From Haloarcula amylovorans (GTDB lineage: Archaea > Halobacteriota > Halobacteria > Halobacteriales > Haloarculaceae): DNA of 64,000 nt. Shown piece after piece: positions 34,588 to 43,172 of the stretch (its first letter is position 1; each line of letters starts with the position of its first letter). Below the pieces are notes generated by a model. It saw only the letters and a program-made list of their open reading frames with translations, was not told the origin of the DNA and ran no database searches. The stretch is taken from positions 787,994 through 851,993 of the forward strand of contig NZ_SRIF01000002.1 in the NCBI RefSeq assembly GCF_004681185.1, given 5' to 3'. The translations under genes and the position numbers were made by a program.

Positions 34588-36369
34588 ATGCTGCTATCGC
34601 CGCTTTCGGTGGTGCTGTTGGCCGCCGTCGTGGGGATGGGCGTCGCCGTTCTCGTCTGGCTCCACCGGGACCGACCCGGTGCCGGCCCCCTTGCGGCGTT
34701 CGTCGTCGCCGCCAGTCTCTGGACCGTCGCCTACGGACTGGAACTGGCGGTGCCGGACGTACAGACGATGGTGCGGTTACTACAGGTGCAGTTGACGCTC
34801 TCCGTCGTCGTCCCCGTCGCGTGGCTGGTGACGGTCCTGGAATACACCGGCCACCCCCACTGGCTCACGAAGCGACGCGTCACGCTCTTGCTCGCGGAAC
34901 CGGCACTGTTCGTCACTCTCGTGTGGTCGAATCAGGGACACGGGTTGGTCTGGTCCGGCTCCGAGACGGAGATTCTTGCCCAGACGAGCGCATTGGTGCC
35001 GGTCTGGGGACTGGCTCGGTGGGCCCACCTCGCGTACATGTTGACGCTGATTCTGGCTGGCGGCGTCCTGCTGGTCCGACAGATGCTGCGGACTAACGAA
35101 CTGTTCCAGAGCCAGAGCTTCGCGCTGCTGCTCGCCATTACGGTGCCGACCGTCACGCAGTCGCTGTACGCGCTCGGCGAGTTCACCGAGACGCTCGACC
35201 CGACCAGTCTGGCGTACGTCGTCTCCGGAATCGTCCTCTCGCTGGCGCTGTTGCGCGGACGGTTGCTGGACGTTGCGCCGGTGACCCGCGACCTCGGTCG
35301 GGAAGCCATCTTCGCCGAGATGGACGACCGAGTCATCATCGTCGACGAGGGCGACCGCATCGTCGACGTCAACGCGGCGGCCGCCGACTTATTCGACGAG
35401 GACACCGCTGGACTCTCTGGGAAGTCCCTGCAACGTCGGCTTCCGGCGCTCGCAGAGACACTGCCCGAGACCGGCGAGCGAGCGCAGACGGAGACGCGAC
35501 TGGAGCGCGACGGCGCGGTGCGGTACTACGACGTTCGAGTGACACCGCTGTATCGGGCCTACGGCGTCGTCTCGGGCCACCTCGTCAGCCTGCGAGACGT
35601 GACCGACCGCCGCCAGCGCGAACAGCGCCTCGACGTGCTCAACCGCCTCCTCCGACACAACATCCGCAACGAGATGAATGTCGTCCGCGGGAACGCCGAC
35701 CTTCTGCGCGATAGCGTCCCCGACTCGGAACGGGAGCGTATCGACCGCATTCTGCAGACGGTCGACGCGATCGTCGATCGGAGTAACAAGATGGGGCGCG
35801 TCTCGGAGGCCCTAGAGAACGAGCAGACTCGACCGGTCTTCTTGCGCCGACTGCTCGTCCCGGTCGTCGAGGAGGCTCGCGAGCAGACGCCAAACGGCAA
35901 GGTGACGTTGTCCTGTCCGGAGTCCTGCAGAGTCGAGGGCGGCCCGTCGCTGACACTCGCGTTCGGCGAACTGCTCGACAACGCAATCGAACACAGTGAC
36001 GGGCCGCCGACGGTCGCGGTCACGGTCACGACCGACGACGCCGAAACCGGCGTCCTCGTTCGCGTCAGCGACGACGGACCCGGTATCGCCCCGCACGAAC
36101 GAGACGTCATCCTCGCCGGACAGGAGACGCCACTTCAGCACGGCTCCGGGGTCGGGCTCTGGTTGGTCCACTGGGTCGTCCGCAACGTCGGCGGGACACT
36201 GGAGTTCGTCCCGGACGACGGCGACGGGACGACCGTCGAGATCGAACTGCCGGCGGCCAGCACGGACCGCGACACAGCGGCGGGAGCGGGCGACGACCTC
36301 CCGACCGGCCGGGCGAGCGACGAACGGTCGGCAAATGCGTCTGCCGACGCGGCGGTGTCAGAACGCTGA
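34588..36369 (+). CDS. Sensor histidine kinase with seven-helix membrane sensor and PAS domain
   Basis: 593 residues. The N-terminal about 230 hold seven hydrophobic helices of the HisKA-7TM type; then a PAS domain at about 235-350 (VIIVDEGDRIVDVNAAAADLFDED); then the dimerisation/phosphoacceptor helix with LLRHNIRNEMNVVRGNADLL, His near 358; then a catalytic HATPase domain with FGELLDNAIEHSD (N box), VSDDGPGIAP (G1) and HGSGVGLWLVHW (G2). Ends in an acidic low-complexity tail. No response regulator gene is adjacent, so this is an orphan kinase. Confidence 0.94.
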   Translation: MLLSPLSVVLLAAVVGMGVAVLVWLHRDRPGAGPLAAFVVAASLWTVAYGLELAVPDVQTMVRLLQVQLTLSVVVPVAWLVTVLEYTGHPHWLTKRRVTLLLAEPALFVTLVWSNQGHGLVWSGSETEILAQTSALVPVWGLARWAHLAYMLTLILAGGVLLVRQMLRTNELFQSQSFALLLAITVPTVTQSLYALGEFTETLDPTSLAYVVSGIVLSLALLRGRLLDVAPVTRDLGREAIFAEMDDRVIIVDEGDRIVDVNAAAADLFDEDTAGLSGKSLQRRLPALAETLPETGERAQTETRLERDGAVRYYDVRVTPLYRAYGVVSGHLVSLRDVTDRRQREQRLDVLNRLLRHNIRNEMNVVRGNADLLRDSVPDSERERIDRILQTVDAIVDRSNKMGRVSEALENEQTRPVFLRRLLVPVVEEAREQTPNGKVTLSCPESCRVEGGPSLTLAFGELLDNAIEHSDGPPTVAVTVTTDDAETGVLVRVSDDGPGIAPHERDVILAGQETPLQHGSGVGLWLVHWVVRNVGGTLEFVPDDGDGTTVEIELPAASTDRDTAAGAGDDLPTGRASDERSANASADAAVSER

Positions 36370-36388
36370 CGCTGCGAGAACGAACCGC

Positions 36389-36949
36389 TTACCGTTCCTC
36401 GTCGCGGCGCATCGCAATCTCGAACCACGGACAGAGGCGCAGTTGGCGGTAGTACTCCGGGTGTTCGCGCAGGCGGTCGTAGGGGACCCACAGCAGGCCG
36501 TCCACCTCGCCGGGGTTCGGATCGAGCGACGTGTCCGAGAGGGTCGCCTGCAACACGGCACAGACTTCCCACTCCAGTCCAGCGTTCTCGTAGTATCGCT
36601 TGTACTCGAAGCGGTCGGTCACCCGGAGATCGTTGTACTGGGCAGGCGTGATACCCAGCTCCTCTTCGAGGCGCTCTCTCGTGGCCTCGACCTGCGTCTG
36701 GCCCTGCACAGGGTGGGAGGCGACGGTGCCGTCCCAGTAGGTGTCCCAGAGGCGCTTGGTCGCCGCTCGCTGGGCCAACAGCACGCGGTCGTCTTCGTCG
36801 AACAGCAGCGCGGTGAAGGCTCGGTGGCGGATGCCGTCGCCGGTGTGGGCGTCGAGGCGGTTGACTGTCCCCGTCTCGGTGTCGTCTGCGTCCACTGCGA
36901 TGACGTCCTGCCTGGCGTTCGGATGCGCGTCGGCCGCGTCGTTGCTCAT
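36389..36949 (-). CDS. idi: Isopentenyl-diphosphate delta-isomerase, type 1 (Nudix)
   Basis: 186 residues. Interconverts IPP and DMAPP for isoprenoid lipid and carotenoid synthesis. Nudix core: VASHPVQGQTQVEATRERLEEELG, followed by EWEVCAVLQ, where the conserved catalytic Glu lies. In the bacterial enzyme the first catalytic residue is a Cys in the C(S/G)HP motif; here the motif reads ASHP, so that Cys is Ala. The Trp/Glu half of the active site is kept. ATG 36949 chosen over an upstream in-frame start. Function by family is strong, mechanism of proton transfer is open. Confidence 0.92.
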   Translation of the reverse strand: MSNDAADAHPNARQDVIAVDADDTETGTVNRLDAHTGDGIRHRAFTALLFDEDDRVLLAQRAATKRLWDTYWDGTVASHPVQGQTQVEATRERLEEELGITPAQYNDLRVTDRFEYKRYYENAGLEWEVCAVLQATLSDTSLDPNPGEVDGLLWVPYDRLREHPEYYRQLRLCPWFEIAMRRDEER

Positions 36950-37004
36950 ATGGCCTACCAATCTCGGAGGGGCGTCTTACGCGCTTCGACTTCCCGCGAT
37001 TGAA

Positions 37005-37778
37005 TCAGTACCGGTGCCCCTCGTCGGTGTCCACGTTCGTCTCTGTGTCGAAGCCCGTCGTTCCGACAGCGTCTTCGACGCCTGCTCCACGTGCTTCGAG
37101 CGGCGGATGGCCGTACTCCTCGTCGTAGGCATCCGCGAAGCCCTGCGCCCAGATGTACATGACGGCCGATTGGCCGACGAAACCGATGAACGGAAGCAGG
37201 AGGATTCCGACGAGGGTGAACAACAGGATACTCCCGACCGCCTGGACGATAATATTGACCACGATGCCGAAGACAATGGCTTTCAGCATGGTTCCGTTGG
37301 TCCCGACGGTTCGCAATACGTCCGTATCGAACCCGGCTGTGACGCTGTCCTCCGCGACGAAGTTGGCCGTCGCCACGGGGAGGACGACCGCTAGCACGAG
37401 TATCCCCACAAGATAGACGAGCGACGCGACGAGGAATCCGACCATCAGTAACGCGCTACCCGATTCGACGGTCATCCCACCCAGAACGAACGCGAGCAAC
37501 GGCAGTCCGGCGACGACGAGGAGAGCAAACACGTAGGCGAGGACGAGGAGGGTGTGTCGTAATCCATCGACGGTCAACTCGACGAGGTCGAGGTCGCCCC
37601 ACTCCGGCGGGTTCTGCGTATCGCCGCCCATCACTCGCCGCATCACTGCTAACATGTACCCGCTGAACGTGAACGCCGGAATGACGAATATGCCGAGGAG
37701 TCCGACGATACCACCGAGCAGTACGCGTTCGAGCCAGTCGTCGCCCTGTGTCTGATAGCGGAGACCATCTTCTATCAT
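37005..37778 (-). CDS. DUF4013 membrane protein
   Basis: 257 residues. Six or more hydrophobic segments with the DUF4013 pattern: MIEDGLRYQTQGDDWLERVLLGGIVGLLGIFVIP at the start, GYMLAVMRRVMGGDTQNPPEWGDLDLVELTVDGLRH in the first loop (a conserved amphipathic interfacial stretch), and VAEDSVTAGFDTDVLRTVG later. The C-terminus is acidic. Function unknown; such proteins occur in many haloarchaea, often in several copies. Confidence 0.88.
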   Translation of the reverse strand: MIEDGLRYQTQGDDWLERVLLGGIVGLLGIFVIPAFTFSGYMLAVMRRVMGGDTQNPPEWGDLDLVELTVDGLRHTLLVLAYVFALLVVAGLPLLAFVLGGMTVESGSALLMVGFLVASLVYLVGILVLAVVLPVATANFVAEDSVTAGFDTDVLRTVGTNGTMLKAIVFGIVVNIIVQAVGSILLFTLVGILLLPFIGFVGQSAVMYIWAQGFADAYDEEYGHPPLEARGAGVEDAVGTTGFDTETNVDTDEGHRY

Positions 37779-37926
37779 GTCGGGCTAGCAATCACCGAAG
37801 CTATGTAAATACCTTCTGACGCGTTTCTGCGCAGTATCTACGAAGATAGGAGACGGGGGCCTGCCGTATAATTCCGACGAGATGGAGCAAGAAGTTCTTT
37901 GTCGGCACGACGTGTACAGCCGGTCA

Positions 37927-38082
37927 ATGGCACTCAGTGACCACCTCGACGAATTCGGACCGGCCACCATGCTTCTCGTCGGCTTCGTACTGTTCATATT
38001 CCCCGAACCGGCAACGTCCGCACTCGGCGCGGGGCTGCTCTTGTTGGGGAGCGTCTGGTGGTTCTACGAGTGGAATCGGTAG
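37927..38082 (+). CDS. Small membrane protein (51 aa)
   Basis: MALSDHLDEFGPATMLLVGFVLFIFPEPATSALGAG and then a second hydrophobic stretch ending in WWFYEWNR. Typical two-helix haloarchaeal microprotein. Function unknown. The ATG at 37927 is preferred to an upstream start at 37882. Its stop lies two bases from the stop of the convergent regulator gene. Confidence 0.65.
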   Translation: MALSDHLDEFGPATMLLVGFVLFIFPEPATSALGAGLLLLGSVWWFYEWNR

Positions 38083-38084
38083 CG

Positions 38085-38612
38085 CTACTCTGGCGCTTCG
38101 ACCGGCGCTTCCATCTGCGCGACGTCGAGTATCAGCGTGTTGCTCGTGTCGTCGATGGCCGCGATCTCGCCGGCGACGACGAGCCCGTGCTGCGGCGTCG
38201 GGCCGACAGCGACGGCCTGCCCGACGTCGAACTCCCCGACGGATTGCTGGAGGTGGACCTGCGCACGACACTGCTCGGGATGGTGGACGCCGCGAAGGGA
38301 GATGCGGTCGACAGTGACGTCGAGGCGTTCGTACTCGTGGGCCATCCGCATCGACTCCGTTTCTTCGAGCGGTTCCCTGCCGAGCGCGTCGTACGCGAGC
38401 TCGGTCGGGACGTACCCCCCTTCCGGGCCGGAGACGCTGTCGACGAGACCCAGTTGCGCGAGACTCTGCATCTGATTCTGGACCGTTCCCAGACTCCGGT
38501 CGACCTCGTCAGCGACGGTCTGGCCCTTGACCGGGCCCTCCGCCGTACGATGCCGATTGACCAGCGCAGTGAGCGTCTGCTCCTGACTGCTGGTCAGGTC
38601 GATCTGGACCAT
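38085..38612 (-). CDS. Winged-helix transcriptional regulator with C-terminal ligand-like domain
   Basis: 175 residues. An N-terminal winged helix (SSQEQTLTALVNRHRTAEG and VADEVDRSLGTVQNQMQSLAQLGLVDS) is followed by a beta-rich C-terminal part (VDRISLRGVHHPEQCRAQVHLQQSV and VVAGEIAAIDDTSNTLILDVAQM) that could bind a small molecule or stabilise a dimer. This layout resembles haloarchaeal regulators of the CBS/TrmB-like group. It lies downstream of the E1-alpha gene on the same strand, a position that would fit local control, but no operator is visible. Confidence 0.85.
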   Translation of the reverse strand: MVQIDLTSSQEQTLTALVNRHRTAEGPVKGQTVADEVDRSLGTVQNQMQSLAQLGLVDSVSGPEGGYVPTELAYDALGREPLEETESMRMAHEYERLDVTVDRISLRGVHHPEQCRAQVHLQQSVGEFDVGQAVAVGPTPQHGLVVAGEIAAIDDTSNTLILDVAQMEAPVEAPE

Positions 38613-38706
38613 ACTGGCTGTACCACGACGGGGCTGATAGGCGTGTGGATTACAGACGGGTTCGATAGCCGCTGTCTCATCACTCTCTCATCGCTGCAGT
38701 ATCTCA

Positions 38707-39816
38707 TCACTCGTCCAGCAGCGTCTCGTCGCCGTGGCGCTCGCGGAGCGTCTCTAGATACTCGTGCTGGGCGAGCAACTCGTCGGTCGGTTCGGCGTAG
38801 ACATCTGCGAAGAGGTCCCGCGGGTCGGCGGCGGACGCTTCGGCTCGGTCGACGATGTCCGCGAGCGTCTCGGCGATCTCCTCGTTCATCGCGTCCAGCT
38901 GCTCGCGGTCCAGCAACCCTCGGTTCCAAAGGAAGGTGCCAAACCGAACCAGCGGGTCCTTATCGCGCCACGCCTCGACTTCGTCTTCGTCGCGGTACAC
39001 GTCGGGGTCGTCGGCGGTCGTGTGGGCCCCGAAGCGGTACTGTACCGCCTCTATCAGCGTCGGACGGGCCGCGCCTTCGTCGGGGTCGAGCGCCCGTTCG
39101 CGGGCCGCCTCGGTGACGACGTACGTCGCGAGCGGGTCCATTCCGTCGACCTGCACGCCGTCGAAGCCGTACGCCTGTGCCTTCTCAGCGATGGTCGCGC
39201 TCGCGGTCTGGCGCTCGCGCGGGACCGAGATTGCCCACTGGTTGTTGTTACAGAAAAAGAGCGTCGGCGTGTCGAAGACGCCGGCGAAGTTCATCGCCTC
39301 GTGGACGTCTCCTTCGCTGGTCGCGCCGTCGCCGAAGTGGACCACGCCCGCGCGGTCGTCGCCTCGCTTCTTCGCCGCCCACGACCACCCGACAGCGTGG
39401 GGAACGTGGCCCGCGATGGAGATGTTCAGCGGGAAGACGTTGATGTCCGCGAGGGCGGCGTTGCCCCGCTCGTGGCCCATCCAATAGAGAAGATACTCCC
39501 ATGGGAGGCCGCGGGCGACGAGCGCGCCGTGCTCGCGGTACTGGTAGAAGATGGTGTCCTCGTCGGCCAGCGCGTACGTCGAGCCTATCTGGGAGCCCTC
39601 CTGTCCGGCCAGCGAGGCGTAAGTGCCGAGTCGTCCCTGCCGCTGGAGGTTGATCATGCGCTCGTCGAAGCGCCGAGCGAATCGCATGTCACGGTACATC
39701 GAGACGAGCGTCTCGTCGTCGAGGTCCGGGACGAGCGAGGGGGCGACGACCTCGCCGTCGGCGTCGAGTACCTGCACGCGGTCGTCGGGCGCTCGGTCGA
39801 GAACGTCAGCGGCCAT
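38707..39816 (-). CDS. 2-oxoacid dehydrogenase E1 component, alpha subunit (orphan)
   Basis: 369 residues. Thiamine-diphosphate-dependent decarboxylase subunit. TPP-binding motif HFGDGATSEGDVHEAMNFAGVFDTPTLFFCNNN (GDG...NN, near residue 165-197). The regulatory loop near 260-290 (YRFGAHTTADDPDVYRDEDEVEAW) is typical of pyruvate and branched-chain E1 alpha. E1 beta, lipoyl E2 and E3 genes are not next to it, which is unusual; the subunit may pair with proteins encoded elsewhere. The next gene on this strand is a sugar-isomerase-like protein. ATG 39816 preferred. Confidence 0.92.
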   Translation of the reverse strand: MAADVLDRAPDDRVQVLDADGEVVAPSLVPDLDDETLVSMYRDMRFARRFDERMINLQRQGRLGTYASLAGQEGSQIGSTYALADEDTIFYQYREHGALVARGLPWEYLLYWMGHERGNAALADINVFPLNISIAGHVPHAVGWSWAAKKRGDDRAGVVHFGDGATSEGDVHEAMNFAGVFDTPTLFFCNNNQWAISVPRERQTASATIAEKAQAYGFDGVQVDGMDPLATYVVTEAARERALDPDEGAARPTLIEAVQYRFGAHTTADDPDVYRDEDEVEAWRDKDPLVRFGTFLWNRGLLDREQLDAMNEEIAETLADIVDRAEASAADPRDLFADVYAEPTDELLAQHEYLETLRERHGDETLLDE

Positions 39817-39855
39817 GCTGTCGGGACAGACGAAACAGACCGGCAAAAAGGTGCG

Positions 39856-40512
39856 CTACGAGAGCCACTCGGTGACCGCCCGGCGAGCGTCGGCCTGCGC
39901 GTCAGGCATCACTTCGAGGACCACCGGCCCGTCGTACCGCTCAGACAGCAGGTGGGCGGTCCGTTCGAGGTCCATCTCACCGTCGCCGAACGCCAGACCG
40001 TCCTCGGTTCGGGTGGCGTCGTTGAAGTGGATCAGGGGAATCCGGTCGCCGTGGTCACGCAGGAGCACCGTCAGCGCCTCCTCGTAGTTCGATTCGGAGA
40101 GGTAGAGGTGGGCGGTATCGAGAACGAGGGAATGTCCACGCCTGAAGACGAGGTTTTCGAGGTGGAACGCGCTCGCGCCGGGGTTGTTCTCGTAGCCGTA
40201 CGCGGCGGCGAAGTCGTACGCTTCGAGGTCGTCGATGTGGGTGTGCAGCGCGTACTGGCTGTGGACGACCAGCAGCGCGTCGAGGCGGCTGGCCAGTTCG
40301 TCGCTTCGGCGGAACGGCCGCTCCTCGTCCGGGCGGGCGTGGAGCGTGTGGACGGCGACGGCGTCCACTGGCGACCGTTCGACCGTCTCGGCCGTCGCCG
40401 TCACGTCTTCTAGATGCTCGGGCCGCAGGTGGAGTTCGACGCCGTCGAAGCCGCGTTTGGCCGCCGCAGCGAGTTCGTCGGGGTCGGGTGGACACTTCCC
40501 GAGAAGATGCAT
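39856..40512 (-). CDS. Xylose isomerase-like TIM-barrel protein
   Basis: 218 residues, sugar phosphate isomerase/epimerase (AP endonuclease 2) superfamily. Motifs: GFDGVELHL (strand 1), VDAVAVHTLHA, HLENLVF, SLVLDTAHLYLS (metal-binding Asp/His), PLIHFNDA (Asp), VVLEVMP (Glu). These are the usual divalent-metal positions. Substrate unknown; members include inosose isomerases, hydroxypyruvate isomerases and endonuclease IV. Located 39 bases upstream of the E1-alpha gene start on the same strand. Confidence 0.9.
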   Translation of the reverse strand: MHLLGKCPPDPDELAAAAKRGFDGVELHLRPEHLEDVTATAETVERSPVDAVAVHTLHARPDEERPFRRSDELASRLDALLVVHSQYALHTHIDDLEAYDFAAAYGYENNPGASAFHLENLVFRRGHSLVLDTAHLYLSESNYEEALTVLLRDHGDRIPLIHFNDATRTEDGLAFGDGEMDLERTAHLLSERYDGPVVLEVMPDAQADARRAVTEWLS

Positions 40513-40602
40513 CGCACGTCCCTACGTCGTGTCGTCACCTAAAATACCGGGCCCGCCGACGAGGCCGACGTTCAAGGCGTTGCCTGTCCTCACTGTTACA
40601 TT

Positions 40603-41697
40603 GTGACGACCCGCAGAACCGTCCTCGCTTCGTCGCTCGCCGCCCTCGGCGGCTGTCTGGGTCGCGTCAGCGAGGTCGAAACCGCCTGTCCGGCCCGGGT
40701 CTCGACCGACGAGACGGTGAAGCTCGGCTTCGTCGGCGACGTGATGTTGGGCCGGAACGTGAACGACCGCTGGCGCGAGGACCCCGCTGGTCTCTGGGGC
40801 GAGATGGCCAGCCGACTCGACGCGCTGGACGGCCTGCTGTTGAATCTGGAGTGTTGTGTCTCCGCCCGCGGAAAGCGCCGCCCCGGCCGGGAATACTACT
40901 TTCGCGCCCACCCCGAGTGGGCGATTCCCGCCCTCGAACGCGCCGGGACGGTGTTCGCGGGGCTTGCTAATAACCACGTCCTCGATTTCGGTCCGACGGC
41001 GCTTTCGGATACGCTCTCTCACCTCGACGCCGCTGGCATCCCGACCGCCGGCGCAGGACGAAAGAGGGAAGCGGCGTTCGAACCGGCCACGTTCGCGGTC
41101 GGTGACCTCGAAATAGCCGTCGTCGCCGCGACCGACCAGTCGCCGAGTTACGCCGCCCGTTCGGACACCGCGGGGTCCGCTTACGCGCCGCTGAAACCCA
41201 CTAACAGACTGACCAAAAACTGGGTCGGTGATGCGGTGGTCCGGGCCCGCGAGCGAGACCCCGACCTCCTCGTGGTCTCGCTCCACTGGGGACCGAACTG
41301 GGAAGTCGAACCGTCCGAGACGCAGCAGTCGTTCGCTCGCTGGCTCATCGACCGCGGGGCCGACGTGGTCCACGGTCACAGCGCCCACGTAATTCAGGGT
41401 ATCGAGACCTATCGGGGCCGTCCGATCATCTACGACGCCGGCGACTTCGTCGACGACTACGTCATCAAAGACGGGTTGCACAATAACTGGAGCTTCCTGT
41501 TCGAACTCGTAATCGACAGCGGCACGTTAACCGCACTCGACTTGGTTCCAGTGGAAATCGAAAACGAGCGAGTGACGCCCGCGAGAGAGTCGGCCGCTCG
41601 GTGGCTCCGCGACCGCATGCGTGCGCTGTCGGCTCCCTTCGAGACGCCCGTTGAGCGGCGCGACACTGGACTCAGAATTGCCCTCGGCAAGTGTTAA
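40603..41697 (+). CDS. CapA-family (PGA_cap) lipoprotein phosphoesterase
   Basis: 364 residues starting at GTG 40603. The N-terminus MTTRRTVLASSLAALGGCLG has twin Arg and a lipobox LGGC, so Tat-exported lipoprotein. The rest is a metallophosphatase-like fold: FVGDVMLGRNV, GLANNHVLDFG, LVVSLHWGPNWE, VVHGHSAHVIQGIE, which are the CapA/PGA_cap signature positions. CapA proteins belong to poly-gamma-glutamate synthesis/export systems in bacteria, but isolated CapA homologues in haloarchaea have no known partner here, so the substrate is open. Confidence 0.9.
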   Translation: MTTRRTVLASSLAALGGCLGRVSEVETACPARVSTDETVKLGFVGDVMLGRNVNDRWREDPAGLWGEMASRLDALDGLLLNLECCVSARGKRRPGREYYFRAHPEWAIPALERAGTVFAGLANNHVLDFGPTALSDTLSHLDAAGIPTAGAGRKREAAFEPATFAVGDLEIAVVAATDQSPSYAARSDTAGSAYAPLKPTNRLTKNWVGDAVVRARERDPDLLVVSLHWGPNWEVEPSETQQSFARWLIDRGADVVHGHSAHVIQGIETYRGRPIIYDAGDFVDDYVIKDGLHNNWSFLFELVIDSGTLTALDLVPVEIENERVTPARESAARWLRDRMRALSAPFETPVERRDTGLRIALGKC

Positions 41698-41721
41698 ACA
41701 GCGACGGAGATAGTCGTCGGT

Positions 41722-42975
41722 TCAGTTGGGCGGTCCTGCGCCGTTCGGAGCGTTCGAGTGCTCAGGTGGTCCACGCTTGTCCTTCTCTTTTCCTTTCTTT
41801 TTGCCCTTCTCTCGGCCATCGTTGCCGCCTCGCTTTTTCTTGCTCTCTTTCCCCTCTTTCTTGTCGTGGTCTCGGCCTCTATGGTCGCCGTTGTCGTGGC
41901 GGTCGCCGTCCCGGTCTTTGTCCTTATCGTGGTCGTCGTCTTTGTCGCGGTTTCTGTCTTTGTCGTCGTGGTCCCTATCTCGGTCTTTGTCGTCGTCGTG
42001 GTCGTCGTGGTCCTTATCCCGGTCTCGATCCTTGTCGTGGTCGTCGTCGCGGTCTTTGTCCTCGTCTCTATCGCGATGGTCGTCATCGTGACGGTCCCGG
42101 TCGTGGTCTTTGTCCTTATCGTCGTGGTCTCTGTCCTTGTCGTGATCGTCGTCGTGGTCTCTGTCCTTGTCGTGATCGTCGTCGTGGTCTCTGTCCTTGT
42201 CGTGATCGTCGTCGTGGTCGTCGTCCCAGTCCTTGTCGTCGTGATGATCATCATCATCGTGATGATGGTCGTCGTCGTCATCACATCGCCCGCGCTTGAG
42301 TCGGACTTTCTTGTCGCGTTTCAGTTTGTAGCGGTCGGGGTCCTTCCGGTCGCCGGAGAGCACTTCCCAGCGTTTGATACGGCCGTCGTAGTGCTTCCCG
42401 TAGAGTTTGGCCTCCTTATTGAACTTCGGATAGATGGTCAGGTCAAGATCGTCGACGTCGAGGCCGCGGAGCGCGCCGCCGTCGGTTCGCTCCTCGTCCC
42501 ATGTCCAGTCGATTTTCGCCGAGCGTTTCTCGATGTCCCAGCGGTCGTAGTTGCTGTCGCTGTCGTAGTAATCGTCCTTAACGACCCACTTGGCCTTTCG
42601 TGGGATGTCCGTAATCTTGAACGAGACCGCGCCGCCGTCGCTCCCGTCTTTGAGCGAGCCGTGGACGATGACGAGGCTGAGTCCCTTCGGTCCGTCGTAG
42701 AGAAATAGGATGCTCGTATCCTTTCGCTGGAGAGATTTCGTCCCGGTAGAACTGAAGTACCGCTCCGATTTCCCCCACTTGTAGAACTTCTCGACACGCT
42801 TGTCGCCCTCCAGCGGCTTGATTCGGAAACATCGGTCGCCCTGCTTGACGATGTATCGGTCATTGTCATCGTCGTGTGCACTCGCTGTGCCGGCAGCGCC
42901 GAGTCCACCGACGGCGAGCCCGGCCGTCTTCAGGAACGCTCTACGCGACTGATTCAGTGGTGGATCGTTCACCAT
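41722..42975 (-). CDS. Tat-exported protein with Asp/His/Lys/Arg repeat tail
   Basis: 417 residues. Twin-arginine signal QSRRAFLKTAGLAVGGLGAAG, cleavage near AHD. Then a globular domain of about 190 residues that I do not recognise (beta-rich; IVKQGDRCFRIKPLEG, DGPKGLSLVIVHG, KAKWVVKDDYYDSD). From about residue 230 the sequence is DHDDDHDKDRDHDD-like, about 140 residues of Asp, His, Lys and Arg, then a Lys/Gly/Glu-rich stretch and a short Pro/Asn tail. Part of the repeat is an exact DNA tandem (see 42121-42210). A metal-binding or polyampholyte surface protein is a reasonable guess; no homologue can be named. Confidence 0.88.
   Translation of the reverse strand: MVNDPPLNQSRRAFLKTAGLAVGGLGAAGTASAHDDDNDRYIVKQGDRCFRIKPLEGDKRVEKFYKWGKSERYFSSTGTKSLQRKDTSILFLYDGPKGLSLVIVHGSLKDGSDGGAVSFKITDIPRKAKWVVKDDYYDSDSNYDRWDIEKRSAKIDWTWDEERTDGGALRGLDVDDLDLTIYPKFNKEAKLYGKHYDGRIKRWEVLSGDRKDPDRYKLKRDKKVRLKRGRCDDDDDHHHDDDDHHDDKDWDDDHDDDHDKDRDHDDDHDKDRDHDDDHDKDRDHDDKDKDHDRDRHDDDHRDRDEDKDRDDDHDKDRDRDKDHDDHDDDKDRDRDHDDKDRNRDKDDDHDKDKDRDGDRHDNGDHRGRDHDKKEGKESKKKRGGNDGREKGKKKGKEKDKRGPPEHSNAPNGAGPPN
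42121..42210 (-). repeat. Exact tandem repeat, three copies of a 30-base unit
   Basis: Three identical 30-base units lie at 42121-42150, 42151-42180 and 42181-42210, coding for a ten-residue unit read as DDHDKDRDHD on the minus strand. Around them, from about 41900 to 42270, are many diverged units of the same type. Copy number here could change by slippage without shifting the reading frame. Confidence 0.9.
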
Positions 42976-43143
42976 AGGTGAGCCAGCAATGAGCCGGGGT
43001 TTGTTATGACCAGCATAGGATTTCGCTATCTCGGTATGGCGACCGTATCGAACCAGAAGCCGGGCTTACCGGGCCGCTCGGTCACTACACATATCGAATA
43101 GCAACTATCGAGTCGGCGCGCTGACAGCGACTATCACAGAACG

Positions 43144-43149
43144 CATATA
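43144..43149 (+). promoter_or_regulatory. TATA box of the aIF2-beta gene
   Basis: catata at this position ends 23 bases before the ATG at 43173, fitting a leaderless haloarchaeal promoter. Confidence 0.5.
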
Positions 43150-43172
43150 CGTCAGAATCCTCTTTAGCAGGT

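Noticed and set aside
41758..42708. Long plus-strand open frame with runs of Val/Ile over the DHD-repeat gene
   Set aside because: The repeats on the other strand (Asp, His, Lys and Arg codons) read as Val/Ile/Leu in reverse; the minus-strand gene has a Tat signal and family-like globular part.
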